Positions 20,283-29,383 of a DNA stretch of 64,000 bases are shown here, piece after piece. Positions within the stretch are counted from its first letter, which is position 1; each line of letters starts with the position of its first letter. Source of the stretch: Elioraea sp. (GTDB lineage: Bacteria > Pseudomonadota > Alphaproteobacteria > Acetobacterales > Acetobacteraceae); NCBI RefSeq assembly GCF_022842375.1, contig NZ_JALHPR010000014.1, positions 54,870-118,869 of the forward strand. The letters are read 5' to 3'. Both the position numbers and the translations under genes were made by a program. The notes under the pieces are model-generated. The model saw nothing but the letters and a program-made list of their open reading frames with translations, was not told where the DNA came from and did not search any database.

Positions 20283-21038
20283 GTGGAGGGCGAGTTCCAG
20301 GGCAAGCGCGTCCTGATCACGGGCGCGGGCGGCATCTACGGGCGCTGGTTCGCCCGCGCCTTCGCCGAAGCGGGCGCGGTGCTGTGCCTGACCGACAATC
20401 GCGCCGATGCGCTCGCGGCCACCGAGACCGGACTCGGCCTCGACCGCGCGACGACACTCACCCACGTGACGGAGTTGACCGACGAGACGTCGATCCTCTC
20501 CCTCGCCCGGCTGGTGGCCGAACGCTGGGGCGCGCCGGACATCGTCATCAACAACGCCGGCATCTATCCCGGCAAGCTCCTCGTCGAGACCTCGACGGAG
20601 GAGTTCGACACGATCATGGGCGTGAACGTGCGCGCGCCCTTCCTCGTCACGCGAGAGATGGCGAAGCTGATGATAACAGCCGGCGTGCGCGGCAACATCA
20701 TCGCCATCGGCTCAGGGGCCGCGCGCAAGCTCCGCCCCTCGCGGGTTCTCTACTGCACGTCGAAGACGACGCTCGAACGCATCACCAAGGGCTTCGCGCT
20801 GGAGCTCGCCCCGCACGGCATCCGCGTGAACATCGTCGAGCCCGGCTTCGCGGCGGGCAGCGAGGTGAGCCCGCTCAGCGAGAAGCACATCGCCGACACC
20901 ACGGCCGCGATCCCGCTCGGGCGGCTGACGGCGTGGCGCGATGCGCCGGACGCGGTGATGTTCCTGTGTTCTGAGAAGGCCGCCTACATCACCGGGACCG
21001 TGCTCGCCGTCGAAGGCGGCAACAGCCTCAGGCTATAG
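20283..21038 (+). CDS. Short-chain dehydrogenase/reductase
   Basis: A 251-aa classical SDR using NAD(P)+. The cofactor loop is TGAGGIYG, followed by NNAGIYP, the catalytic Ser in IAIGSGAAR, and Tyr/Lys in LYCTSK. It has GIYG instead of the more usual GIG spacing, so the nucleotide loop is slightly atypical. The start is a GTG three bases after the isomerase stop, and an upstream alternative would overlap that gene. It is the last gene of the TRAP cluster and probably oxidises or reduces the imported carbohydrate. The 3' end overlaps the convergent MFS gene by 11 bp. Confidence 0.9.
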   Translation: MEGEFQGKRVLITGAGGIYGRWFARAFAEAGAVLCLTDNRADALAATETGLGLDRATTLTHVTELTDETSILSLARLVAERWGAPDIVINNAGIYPGKLLVETSTEEFDTIMGVNVRAPFLVTREMAKLMITAGVRGNIIAIGSGAARKLRPSRVLYCTSKTTLERITKGFALELAPHGIRVNIVEPGFAAGSEVSPLSEKHIADTTAAIPLGRLTAWRDAPDAVMFLCSEKAAYITGTVLAVEGGNSLRL

Positions 21039-22305
21039 CCACGCGAGGCTCCGCCCGGCCCAGCGCGCGGCGGAGCAGCCAGGCGACGATCATGATGTTG
21101 AGTGCGTTCCACGCGAGCCCATTCAGGATCGCGCCGTCATACGAGCCGGTGAAGTCGAAGATCACGCCCGACAGCCAGCCGCCGAGCGCCATGCCGGCGA
21201 GCGTGCAGGCGATGGCAAGCCCGACGCGCAGCCCCGCTTCCCGCGCGGGCAGGTACTCGCGCACGATGAACGCATAGGCCGGCACGATGCCGCCCTGGAA
21301 CAACCCGAACACGGCAGAGACGACGTAGAGCGCGATCAGCCCGTCGAACGGCAGGAACAGCGCGAGCGCCACCGCCTGCAGCACCGAGCCGAGCAGCAGC
21401 GTCGCGAGCCCGCCGATGCGATCCATGATCACGCCGCTGGCGAGCCGGCTGATGATGCCGAAGCCAAGCATCAGCGACAGCATCTCCGCCCCCCGCGCGG
21501 GGCCGTAGCCGAGATCGACGCAGTAGGCGACGATGTGCACCTGTGGCATCGACATCGCCACGCAGCACGATACGGCCGCGAGCATCAGCAGCCCCTGCAG
21601 CGTGTTCCGCTTGAGGCCGAGCGGCATCGGATGCTCCGCCCCCGTGCCCGGCCCCGCGGCGAGCGGGGCGAGCACCGGCACGCGGCGCATCAGCACCAGC
21701 GCCAACGGGATCATCGTCGTGACGCACACGGCCGCGACCACGAGATGCGCCTGGCGCCAGCCGAAGGCGGCGACGAGCGCCTGGAGGATCGGCGGCCACA
21801 CCGCACCGGCGAGGTAGTTGCCGCTGGCACCCACCGCCATCGCGATGCCGCGGTTGCGGTCGAACCAGCGGGAGCTGTCGGCCACCAGCGGCGCAAACAC
21901 GGCGGATGCGCCGAACAGCCCGATCAGCACGCCGCTGAGCAGGGCAAAGCTGAACATCGACGGCGCGAATGACGTCGCGACATAGCCCGCACCGAGCGAG
22001 CAGGCGCCGATCAGCGCCGGCACCATCGCGCCGTAGCGGTCAGCCACGCGGCCGAGGATGACGCTGCCCCCGACGAAGCCAAGCATGACAAAGGTATAGG
22101 GAAGCGACGCATCCGCCCGCGCCGTGCCGAACTCGGCCTGCACGAAGGGCAGGACCACGACGACCGACCACATGCCGACGCCGCCGATCATGCCGAGCAG
22201 CAGCACCGCCACCAGCCTGATCCAGGCATAGCGCGATTCGACGCCGCCAGCCCGCCACGCCGCCGCCCGGAGCCCGGCCTCCGCAGACGCGGCCGCGCGA
22301 TCCAT
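21028..22305 (-). CDS. MFS transporter, monocarboxylate/oxalate-formate antiporter-like
   Basis: A 425-aa 12-span major facilitator. The intrahelical loop GRVADRYGAMVP lies between helices 2 and 3, and a second, GVIMDRIGG, begins the C-half. SSRWFDRNRGIAMAVGASGN in the middle of the N-half is typical of the OFA/MCT branch, which moves small carboxylates. It is convergent with the SDR gene and may serve the same substrate, but no shared promoter is visible. The first 20-25 residues are a cytoplasmic leader; the start could be shorter. Confidence 0.88.
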   Translation of the reverse strand: MDRAAASAEAGLRAAAWRAGGVESRYAWIRLVAVLLLGMIGGVGMWSVVVVLPFVQAEFGTARADASLPYTFVMLGFVGGSVILGRVADRYGAMVPALIGACSLGAGYVATSFAPSMFSFALLSGVLIGLFGASAVFAPLVADSSRWFDRNRGIAMAVGASGNYLAGAVWPPILQALVAAFGWRQAHLVVAAVCVTTMIPLALVLMRRVPVLAPLAAGPGTGAEHPMPLGLKRNTLQGLLMLAAVSCCVAMSMPQVHIVAYCVDLGYGPARGAEMLSLMLGFGIISRLASGVIMDRIGGLATLLLGSVLQAVALALFLPFDGLIALYVVSAVFGLFQGGIVPAYAFIVREYLPAREAGLRVGLAIACTLAGMALGGWLSGVIFDFTGSYDGAILNGLAWNALNIMIVAWLLRRALGRAEPRVAIA

Positions 22306-22419
22306 GCCTTCGTTGCCTCATGCAAGCGGCGCGCACCCGGCGTGCCGGCGTTTTCCCAACCCGACGCTAACCGTGCCCGACGCGCGCCGCAATCAGAGGG
22401 CAGAGAGCGGGACCCAGCC

Positions 22420-24210
22420 ATGCGTCACCCATCCGACCACGCCACGCGGCCAGACTCCGCACGCCCCGATGCGGTGACGATGCTCGCCGCCGCCCTGCTC
22501 GGCGCGGCCGTCGTGATCCTCTCCTTCGGGCCGACGCCGTGGGAGTTCTGGCACGGCGTCCTCTCCCCCACCGCGACGGGCTGGATGCTCGCCGGGCCCA
22601 TGGGGCCTGACCCCGTCCAGTACTGGCTCGGCTGGTCCTGGTTCCGCCGCGATGCGTGGCGCTTCCCGCCCGGGCTCAACCCCGGCTACGGGCTCGAGCT
22701 CTCGAGCACCATCTTCTACGCCGACATCATCCCGCTGATCGCGCTGCCGCTGAAGGCGCTCTCGCCGTTCATCACGGTCGAGCAGTACTGGGGCGCCTGG
22801 CTGCTGGCCTGCGGCATCGCGCAGGCTGTGCTCGGTCTCCGCCTCGCCGCTCTCTCGGGTATCGGCACGACCGGGTGGGGCCGCGTCGCACTGCTGGGCG
22901 CGGCGGCGCTGATCACGCTGCAACCGATGATGCTGATGCGCATGCAGGGCCACCTCGCGCTGGCGGGGCAGTGGACGGTGCTGACCGCCCTGCTCCTCTG
23001 CTTCACCGAGGGGCGCGGCTGGCGGCGGCCGGTGGGCTGGGGGCTGCTCGTGCTCGCGACCAGCCTGGTGCACTCCTACCTGCTGGTCATGGTCGGTGCC
23101 CTCTGGGGGGCCGACTGGCTGAGGCGGGCGATCGCTTCCCCCGCGCTGGCGCGCGTGGCGGAGGCCGCCGTGGTGCCCGGGCTTGCCATCAGCGGCCTCT
23201 GGCTCGCCGGGTTCTTCGCCATCAGCGCCGGCTTCGGCGCGCCGGGCTACGGCGATCTCGGCTTCAACGTTCTCGCCTGGGTCGACAGCAGCCTCTGGGG
23301 CTCACTCATCCCAGCCATCCCTGACGTGGGCCACGGCGAGTCGGGCAGCGACTATCTGGGCCTGGGCGGGATCATCCTGCTGCTGGTCGGCCTCGGCACC
23401 GTGGCGGTGCGGCGGGATACCGGACTTGGGCGGACGATCCTCGCGCGCTGGCCGCTCGTGCTCGCGCTCATCGCGATGATCGCCTTCGCGGCCACGCACG
23501 AGCCCTCGGTGCTGGGCGTGCGCATCACGCTGTTCGAGCCGCCGCACTGGATGCTGAGCCTTGCCGGTACGCTCAGGGCCTCGACGCGGTTTGCCTGGCC
23601 GCTCGGCTACGCCCTGCTCGCGGGGGCCGCCATCGTCGTGCTGCGCGCGATCGGCGAGCGACGCGCCCGCGTTGCAGCGGGGCTGTTCGTGGCGCTGGCC
23701 GCGATCCAGCTCGCCGATCTCCTGCCCTCGATGCGGCATTACGAATCGCTCGCGATCAAGCAGCCGCGCATCCAGCCCGAGCGCCTGCCCGATCCGTTCT
23801 GGGACACGCTCGGCGGTGCCTACAGCCGCATCCGCGCGGTGCCGGCCGCCGACCGCGGGCTGCACTGGGAATCGGCCGCGCGCTTCGCGATCCGCCACGG
23901 CATGACGACCGATGCCGTCTATCTCGCGCGGATCGATCCGGGCAAGGTGGACGCATTGCGGGGGCGCGTGGCGGCGGACCTGTTCTCCGGCAGGCACGAG
24001 CCGGGCACGCTCTACGTGCTGCGCGACCGCGAGAGCCTGATCCGCGCCGAGTTCGGCCGTGACAGGGCGCGTGATGCGCTGCTGCTGATCGACGGGCTCG
24101 TGGTTCTCGCCCCCGGCTGGGGCGAGCGCGAGGTACCGGCGAACATCCGCCGCCTTGCGCCGCCTTTCGCCGGCCTGCCCGAGGGCACGATCACGGAGGG
24201 AACACGATGA
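22420..24210 (+). CDS. Multi-spanning membrane protein, DUF6311-like
   Basis: A 596-aa protein with many hydrophobic spans and a soluble C-terminal part from about residue 450. It contains ADIIPLIALPLKALSPF and RMQGHLALAGQW, and FFAISAGFGAPGYGDLGFNV and RASTRFAWPLGYALLAG further on. This layout is that of DUF6311-type proteins, which resemble GT-C glycosyltransferases and occur in polysaccharide loci. A second protein of this type lies at 32955-34577, at the other end of the locus. I chose the ATG at 22420, which has GAGAGCGGGA upstream; an in-frame ATG at 22342 is possible. The ATGA overlap couples it to the next gene. No function is demonstrated. Confidence 0.75.
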   Translation: MRHPSDHATRPDSARPDAVTMLAAALLGAAVVILSFGPTPWEFWHGVLSPTATGWMLAGPMGPDPVQYWLGWSWFRRDAWRFPPGLNPGYGLELSSTIFYADIIPLIALPLKALSPFITVEQYWGAWLLACGIAQAVLGLRLAALSGIGTTGWGRVALLGAAALITLQPMMLMRMQGHLALAGQWTVLTALLLCFTEGRGWRRPVGWGLLVLATSLVHSYLLVMVGALWGADWLRRAIASPALARVAEAAVVPGLAISGLWLAGFFAISAGFGAPGYGDLGFNVLAWVDSSLWGSLIPAIPDVGHGESGSDYLGLGGIILLLVGLGTVAVRRDTGLGRTILARWPLVLALIAMIAFAATHEPSVLGVRITLFEPPHWMLSLAGTLRASTRFAWPLGYALLAGAAIVVLRAIGERRARVAAGLFVALAAIQLADLLPSMRHYESLAIKQPRIQPERLPDPFWDTLGGAYSRIRAVPAADRGLHWESAARFAIRHGMTTDAVYLARIDPGKVDALRGRVAADLFSGRHEPGTLYVLRDRESLIRAEFGRDRARDALLLIDGLVVLAPGWGEREVPANIRRLAPPFAGLPEGTITEGTR

Positions 24211-25718
24211 GGGGCCTTGCCGCCGCGATCACCAGCCCGATCGGGCTGCCGCTCGCGATGCTCGCAGCCTCGCTCGCGCTGCGCTCGCTCTCCTTCGTGC
24301 CGGCGGTGATCGACACCGACGAGGGGCTCTACATCGTCCAGGCGCGCAGTTGGCTCGCCGGCACCTGGCCGCTGATCGGGGTGTGGGACATGCACCCGAT
24401 CGGCGCGCCGGCACTGGCCGCATTGGCGATGCTGCTGCCGCTGCCGGTAATCTTCGCCGTCCGCCTGATCGGCACCATCGCCGTTGCCGCGACCGCCACT
24501 GCGCTCACCCTGCTCGCGCGCGCGCTGGGGCTGCCGACGTTCGCGGCGTTCTCGGCCGGGCTTCTCTCGATCGCGATGACGACGAATTTCGGCGGGCTCG
24601 CGACGAATACCGAGATCCTGTTCGCACCCTTCGCCGTCACCGCGCTCTTGATCGCGGCGATCGAGGCGCGGCGAGCGCTCGATGAGGACGAGCCGCCGCG
24701 CATGGCCGCCGTGATCAGCGCCGGGCTGCTGATCGGCATCGCGCTCACCATCAAGTCGATCGTGGTGCTGGAAGGCTGCTTCGCCTTCGCGGTGATCGCG
24801 GGCGCGGGGCTTGCCGCACGCACGCTGACGCTCCGGCGGCTCATCGTGCTCGCGCTCGTCTATGCCGGCGCCTGCGGACTGCCGACGCTCGTGATCGCGC
24901 TCGCCTACGCCGCGCAGGGCGCGTTCGATGTGTTCGTCGATGTCTGGTTCATCGCCCCACTGCGCTACGTTGGCGCGCGCATCGCGTTCCGTGACGCGGC
25001 ATGGATGGCTGTCTCCGTCATCCTTTTCCTTGCCTGGCCCTTCGCGCTCGCCAGCGCAACGCTGCTGCCGGGCGCCGGCGTCGCACGCGCCGCACGGTTC
25101 GGGGCTGTGTGGTTCGTCGTCGCCGCGGTCGCGGTCGCGGCACCCGGCATGTTCTTCAACCACTACTTCCTGATCATCCTGCCGCCGCTGTCGCTGCTTG
25201 CCGCGGCCGGCGCCTGGGCGCTCGCGCAGCTTCTCATGCCGGCGCGCCCGGTGTGGCTGCTCGGCCTCATCGTCGGCGCGATGACCGTGAACGCCTGGGT
25301 GGCCGATGCCGCGCGGCGGATCGAGCTCGGCCCCGGCTTCCGTAGGCCCGATCCGGTGCGGCTGGTGGCGGAGGCGGTGCGCGCGACGGTGCCCGATGGC
25401 GCACCGGTCTGGATCGCCAACTACCACCCCGTCGTCTACGTTCTGGCTGACGTCGCGGTGCCGACGCGGTTCGCGTTTCCCGCCCACCTTGCCGGCTGGT
25501 ACAGCGGCGTGACCGGCATCGACGCGGATGCCGAGATCGATCGCGTTCTCGCCAGCCGCCCTGCCGCCATCGTGGTCGACCGAGGTTGGTGGACCGCCAT
25601 CCGCCCCCCCATCCGCGGCGTGATCGAGGCCGCCCTCGCGCGTGACTATGTGTTCGCCGCGCGGGTGCTGGAAGCGAACGGGCCGGTGGAGATCTACCGC
25701 CTGAGAGAGACGCCATGA
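24207..25718 (+). CDS. GT39/ArnT-like membrane glycosyltransferase
   Basis: A 503-aa membrane protein with about ten hydrophobic spans. The first periplasmic loop has DTDEGLYIVQARSWLAGTW followed by DMHPIGAPA. This Asp/Glu-rich loop is the hallmark of GT-C enzymes of the PMT/ArnT family (GT39), which transfer sugars from polyprenyl-phosphate donors. The C-terminal soluble tail contains a VRATVPDGAPVWIAN segment. It overlaps the upstream and downstream genes by 4 bp each, so the three genes form one translationally coupled set. Donor and acceptor are unknown. Confidence 0.82.
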   Translation: MRGLAAAITSPIGLPLAMLAASLALRSLSFVPAVIDTDEGLYIVQARSWLAGTWPLIGVWDMHPIGAPALAALAMLLPLPVIFAVRLIGTIAVAATATALTLLARALGLPTFAAFSAGLLSIAMTTNFGGLATNTEILFAPFAVTALLIAAIEARRALDEDEPPRMAAVISAGLLIGIALTIKSIVVLEGCFAFAVIAGAGLAARTLTLRRLIVLALVYAGACGLPTLVIALAYAAQGAFDVFVDVWFIAPLRYVGARIAFRDAAWMAVSVILFLAWPFALASATLLPGAGVARAARFGAVWFVVAAVAVAAPGMFFNHYFLIILPPLSLLAAAGAWALAQLLMPARPVWLLGLIVGAMTVNAWVADAARRIELGPGFRRPDPVRLVAEAVRATVPDGAPVWIANYHPVVYVLADVAVPTRFAFPAHLAGWYSGVTGIDADAEIDRVLASRPAAIVVDRGWWTAIRPPIRGVIEAALARDYVFAARVLEANGPVEIYRLRETP

Positions 25719-26512
25719 CGACGATCAGCTACGTCATCTCCAAGCTGCTCTGGTTCGTGCTGCGGCCCGGCACCTTCGCGCTGATCCTCGCGCTGATCGG
25801 CCTTGTGCTGATGTGGCGCGGCCGGCGCTGGGGCCGCTGGCCGCTCGCCGCGGGCCTCGGCTTCTTCGTCATGGTCATCGTGACGCCGATCGGCGGGTTG
25901 ATGCTCATCCCCCTCGAGGAACGGTTCGCACGGCCTGCGAACCCGCCCGCCCATGTCGATGGCGTGATCATCCTCGGCGGCGCGGTCGACCAGAACCTCA
26001 CCGAGGCGCGCGGCATCCCGGCACTCAATGGGGCTGCCGAGCGGATGACGGAGGCCGTCGTGCTCGCCCGCCGCTATCCGGATGCGCGCATCGTCTTCAC
26101 CGGCGGGCAGGGCTCGCTGATCCATGGCGGGCTGACGGAGGCCGATGTCGCCCGCGCGCTCTGGACCGCGATGGGCCTCGACCAGGCGCGCGTGACCTAC
26201 GAGAGCGAGAGCCGCAACACGCACCAGAACGCTGTGCTCTCGCGCGCGCTGATCAACCCGGCACCCGGCGAGACGTGGCTCCTCGTCACCTCCGCAAGCC
26301 ACATGCCGCGGTCCGTCGGCGTGTTCCGCGAGGCCGGCTTTCCGATCGTGCCGTGGCCGGTGAACTACCGCACCGGACGAAGCCTCGCCGCCCTCTACGA
26401 CGCGCCGTTCCCAGAGCGCATCGGCCAGTTCGAGGGGGCCTTGCGCGAGTGGGTGGGGCTGACCGCCTACTGGCTGATGGGCCGGACGGACGCGGTGTTC
26501 CCCGCGCCCTAA
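25715..26512 (+). CDS. YdcF/ElyC-like DUF218 protein
   Basis: A 265-aa protein with two N-terminal membrane spans (about residues 10-30 and 42-65) and a DUF218 domain. Domain motifs are GVIILGGAVDQN, VFTGGQGSL, ESESRNTHQNA and VTSASHMPRS. ElyC, the E. coli relative, affects envelope polysaccharide synthesis through the shared lipid carrier, and the polysaccharide neighbourhood here agrees. The start overlaps the preceding gene by ATGA, and the end overlaps the convergent GT2 gene by 4 bp. Confidence 0.88.
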   Translation: MTTISYVISKLLWFVLRPGTFALILALIGLVLMWRGRRWGRWPLAAGLGFFVMVIVTPIGGLMLIPLEERFARPANPPAHVDGVIILGGAVDQNLTEARGIPALNGAAERMTEAVVLARRYPDARIVFTGGQGSLIHGGLTEADVARALWTAMGLDQARVTYESESRNTHQNAVLSRALINPAPGETWLLVTSASHMPRSVGVFREAGFPIVPWPVNYRTGRSLAALYDAPFPERIGQFEGALREWVGLTAYWLMGRTDAVFPAP

Positions 26513-27387
26513 AGCTGCAGGATGCGACCCGGATGCGCGCGCCCGCGGATCAGGTCCCATAGCCCCAGCATGTTGCCGCGGAACCTGCCGAACCGGTCGA
26601 CATGCGGCTCGGGCGAGGCAGAGCGCACGAGGTTGATCAGGCAGTGCCGCGCGGCGGAGGGGATCGCGTGGCTCCACGGAAAGCTGCCCTTCCGGGCGAG
26701 GTAGATCGGGTTCACCACCTGGCTGTAGCCGAGCCTGAGGCCGGGCGTGCGCGCTGCCTTCGCGCCGAGATGCACGCCGCGCGCACCGGCGAGCCGGAGG
26801 ATCGACCCATGCGCGGCGAGCCTGCGCGAGACATCGATATCCTCGTACCAGGCATAGAGCGGCAGCGCCTCGTCGACCCTGATGCCGTAGGCATGCACGG
26901 GTGCCATCCGGAACGCCATGTTGCAGCCATAGCCGTTGAAATGCGGCACGGCGGCAAGCGCATCGGGCGGCGCGACATCGGCTGCGAGGATCGCGCGACC
27001 CTCCGCCACCGTGATGCCAGGCCCCTTCGCGCCATCGGCGATGACCGTTCCCGTCGCGACCACGCAGTCGGGCCGCGCGAGCATCACGGCCTCGAGAACG
27101 GCGAGCCATTCCGGTGCGGGAAGAAAGTCGTCATCGAGGAACAGCACCACGTCATGCGCGGCCGCGGCATCGAGGATGGTGTTGCGCTGCCGCGGCAGGC
27201 CGGCCGGCGCGGTGAGGAAGGTGATGTCGGGGCGCCGTGCGGGAAGGTCGCCCACATCGTCCGGCGCCACGTGGCAGACGATGACGGCATCGGGGCGGCG
27301 CACCTGCCGGTCGAGCTCCGCGATCGTCTCGGCCAGGATGGCCGGCCGCCCGCGCGTCGCGATGCCGACGGCGATCGAGAGGCTCAC
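26509..27387 (-). CDS. Glycosyltransferase family 2 protein
   Basis: A 292-aa GT-A fold transferase. It starts with the nucleotide-binding strand SIAVGIATRGRPAILAETIAEL, then GLPRQRNTILDAA and the metal-binding LFLDDDF. Later YAWYEDIDVSRRL carries the acidic ED of the catalytic region. No membrane span is evident. It is the last gene of a minus-strand set of six glycan genes and overlaps its upstream neighbour by 4 bp. The product may add a sugar to the repeat unit of a surface polysaccharide. Confidence 0.88.
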   Translation of the reverse strand: MSLSIAVGIATRGRPAILAETIAELDRQVRRPDAVIVCHVAPDDVGDLPARRPDITFLTAPAGLPRQRNTILDAAAAHDVVLFLDDDFLPAPEWLAVLEAVMLARPDCVVATGTVIADGAKGPGITVAEGRAILAADVAPPDALAAVPHFNGYGCNMAFRMAPVHAYGIRVDEALPLYAWYEDIDVSRRLAAHGSILRLAGARGVHLGAKAARTPGLRLGYSQVVNPIYLARKGSFPWSHAIPSAARHCLINLVRSASPEPHVDRFGRFRGNMLGLWDLIRGRAHPGRILQL

Positions 27388-28259
27388 AGCCGAGGTTCCA
27401 GCGGCGCAGGCACAGGCCGGCGCGCGGCATCGCCCGCGAGCAGGCCTTCGATGCGGCCACGCACCGTTGCGAGATAGTATCGTGCGGCGAGCATGCGGAA
27501 GCGAAGCAGGCTCACCACGATGCCGCCCAGCGGGCGGATGACGAAGGGCAGCACCGTGCCCAACCCTGGCGCGTGCCGCCGCAGCACCACGCCGAGCCCC
27601 GCCCCGTAGAGTGCCGCGCGGGCGACGGCAACGGGCGTCAGCCGCTTGTCGGGGTGGATGATGCGCAAGCCGGCATCGTAGCGCGCCGCATGGCCGGCGC
27701 GGACCGCGCGCGCGACGAGGTCGTTGCCCTCAGCAGAGCCGAAACGCGTGCCGGGGCCCAGCGTCTCGTCGAACCCGCCGAGCGCGAGGGCCACCTCGCG
27801 GCGGAGGAACAGGTTGAACTCGATCACGCTTGTCCAGACATTGCCGGGCGTGATCGGCCCGCCTTCCTCCCGCCAGCGGCCGGAGCCGAGGCCACCTTCG
27901 GGCGAGGCGGCGGGGCCCGTCAGCACCATCAGCGACGCATCGGCCGCGAAGGCGGCATCGACGCGCGCGAGAACACCCTCGGGCAGCAGGCAGTCATCAT
28001 CCGGGAAGCAGACGATCTCGCCCCTGGCGTGGCGGAGGCCGAGGTTGCGCGCGTTGTTCGCATTGGCGATGCGCGAGCGCAGATGGATGACAGCGAGCCT
28101 CGGCAGCCAGGGCGCGAGCACGGGCGCAAGGCGCTCATCCTCGTTCTGGTCGACAATGATCACCTCGGCGCCGACGGCACCCTGCGCCGCGAGTGTGGCG
28201 AGCAGGGCGCCGACATCGTCGCTGCGCCCCTTCGTGGCGACGACGAGGCTGAAGCGCAT
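27384..28259 (-). CDS. Glycosyltransferase family 2 protein
   Basis: A 291-aa GT2 transferase starting with FSLVVATKGRSDDVGALLATL. Next come VDQNEDERL, NANNARNLGLRHA and the DXD-type FPDDDC. The C-terminal half has a FNLFLRREVALALGGFDE segment and a hydrophobic patch (AALYGAGLGVVL, then VLPFVIRPLGGIVVSLL) that may associate with the membrane. The start at 28259 overlaps the upstream stop by one base (TGATG); upstream in-frame codons fall inside that gene. Confidence 0.88.
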   Translation of the reverse strand: MRFSLVVATKGRSDDVGALLATLAAQGAVGAEVIIVDQNEDERLAPVLAPWLPRLAVIHLRSRIANANNARNLGLRHARGEIVCFPDDDCLLPEGVLARVDAAFAADASLMVLTGPAASPEGGLGSGRWREEGGPITPGNVWTSVIEFNLFLRREVALALGGFDETLGPGTRFGSAEGNDLVARAVRAGHAARYDAGLRIIHPDKRLTPVAVARAALYGAGLGVVLRRHAPGLGTVLPFVIRPLGGIVVSLLRFRMLAARYYLATVRGRIEGLLAGDAARRPVPAPLEPRL

Positions 28260-29383
28260 CAGCGCTCGCCCATCTGCCGCGCGACGAGGGCGCGCATCGC
28301 ATCGCGGAACACGGGCTCGCCGAAGCGCATCGCGTTCTCGCGGCAAGCCTCGGCCGTGATCGCGTCGCCGAGCGCCTCGAACTCCTCCACCGCCGCGATG
28401 ATGCTGTCAGCGGTCTGGTCGGCGAAGAACACGCCCGTCGGGTCGTTCGCCGGCGGCGCGCGCACGATGTCGAGCGCACCGCCACGGCCATAGGCGATCA
28501 TCGGCGTGCCGCAGGCCTGCGCCTCGACGATGGCGATGCCGAAATCCTCCTCCGCCGCGTGCAGCGCCGCGCGTGCGCCCTGCATCCGCGCGATCAGCTC
28601 AGGCTGGCTGACGCGGCCGAGGAAGGTGATGTTGCCCGCATCGCCCGCTGCCTCGCGCACCGTCTTCATGTTGGGCCCATCGCCGATCACCACGAGCTTG
28701 CGGCCTGGCATGCGGCGGAACGCGGCGGTGACGAGCTCGATCCGCTTGTAGGGCACCATGCGCGAGGCGACGAGGTAATGCTCCTGCTTCTCGCGCCTGA
28801 GTGTGAAGCGCTGCACCGCGACGGGCGGGTGCACCACCACCGACTCGCGCCGCCACACCTTCCTGATGCGCTCGGCGATATAGCTCGAATTCGCAACGAG
28901 AATGTCGACGCCTGCGGCCGACGCACGGTCCCAGATGCGGAGCTTGTGCAGCATCAGCCGCGTCATCGCGCCCTTGATGCCGCGGTCGAGCCCGCTCTCG
29001 CGAAGGTACTGGTGCTGCAGGTCCCAGGCATAGCGCATCGGCGAGTGGATGTAGCTCACATGCAGCTGCCCCGGGCCCGTGAGCACGCCCTTGGCCACCG
29101 CATGGTTGGAGGAGAGCACAAGGTCGTATCCGGAAAGGTCGTGCTGTTCGACCGCCATCGGCATCAGCGAGAGATACTTGCGGAAATGCTTCCGCGCGAA
29201 GGGCAGGCGCTGGATGAACGTGGTCCGCGGCACCCGGCCGCCGAGGAAGCCGCGCTCATCGCTGGGCAGGAAGTCGCACACCACGAAGAGGTCGGCGTCC
29301 GGCCAGGCGAGCAGGAGCTGTTCGAGAACACGTTCCGATCCCGCATAGGTATCGAGCCACTCGTGCACGATCGCGACCTTCAT
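28259..29383 (-). CDS. Glycosyltransferase family 4 protein
   Basis: A 374-aa GT-B transferase. The N-domain begins VAIVHEWLDTYAGSERVLEQ and contains HVSYIHSPMRYAWDLQHQYL. The C-domain has VASRMVPYKRIELVTAAF, LVVIGDGPN and the donor-binding EEDFGIAIVEAQACGTP. The HSPMRYAWD segment is common in GT4 enzymes of capsule and O-antigen loci. The open frame continues upstream through the next gene, but the ATG at 29383 gives the standard N-terminus. It has a 4-bp overlap with the preceding gene. Confidence 0.9.
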   Translation of the reverse strand: MKVAIVHEWLDTYAGSERVLEQLLLAWPDADLFVVCDFLPSDERGFLGGRVPRTTFIQRLPFARKHFRKYLSLMPMAVEQHDLSGYDLVLSSNHAVAKGVLTGPGQLHVSYIHSPMRYAWDLQHQYLRESGLDRGIKGAMTRLMLHKLRIWDRASAAGVDILVANSSYIAERIRKVWRRESVVVHPPVAVQRFTLRREKQEHYLVASRMVPYKRIELVTAAFRRMPGRKLVVIGDGPNMKTVREAAGDAGNITFLGRVSQPELIARMQGARAALHAAEEDFGIAIVEAQACGTPMIAYGRGGALDIVRAPPANDPTGVFFADQTADSIIAAVEEFEALGDAITAEACRENAMRFGEPVFRDAMRALVARQMGER

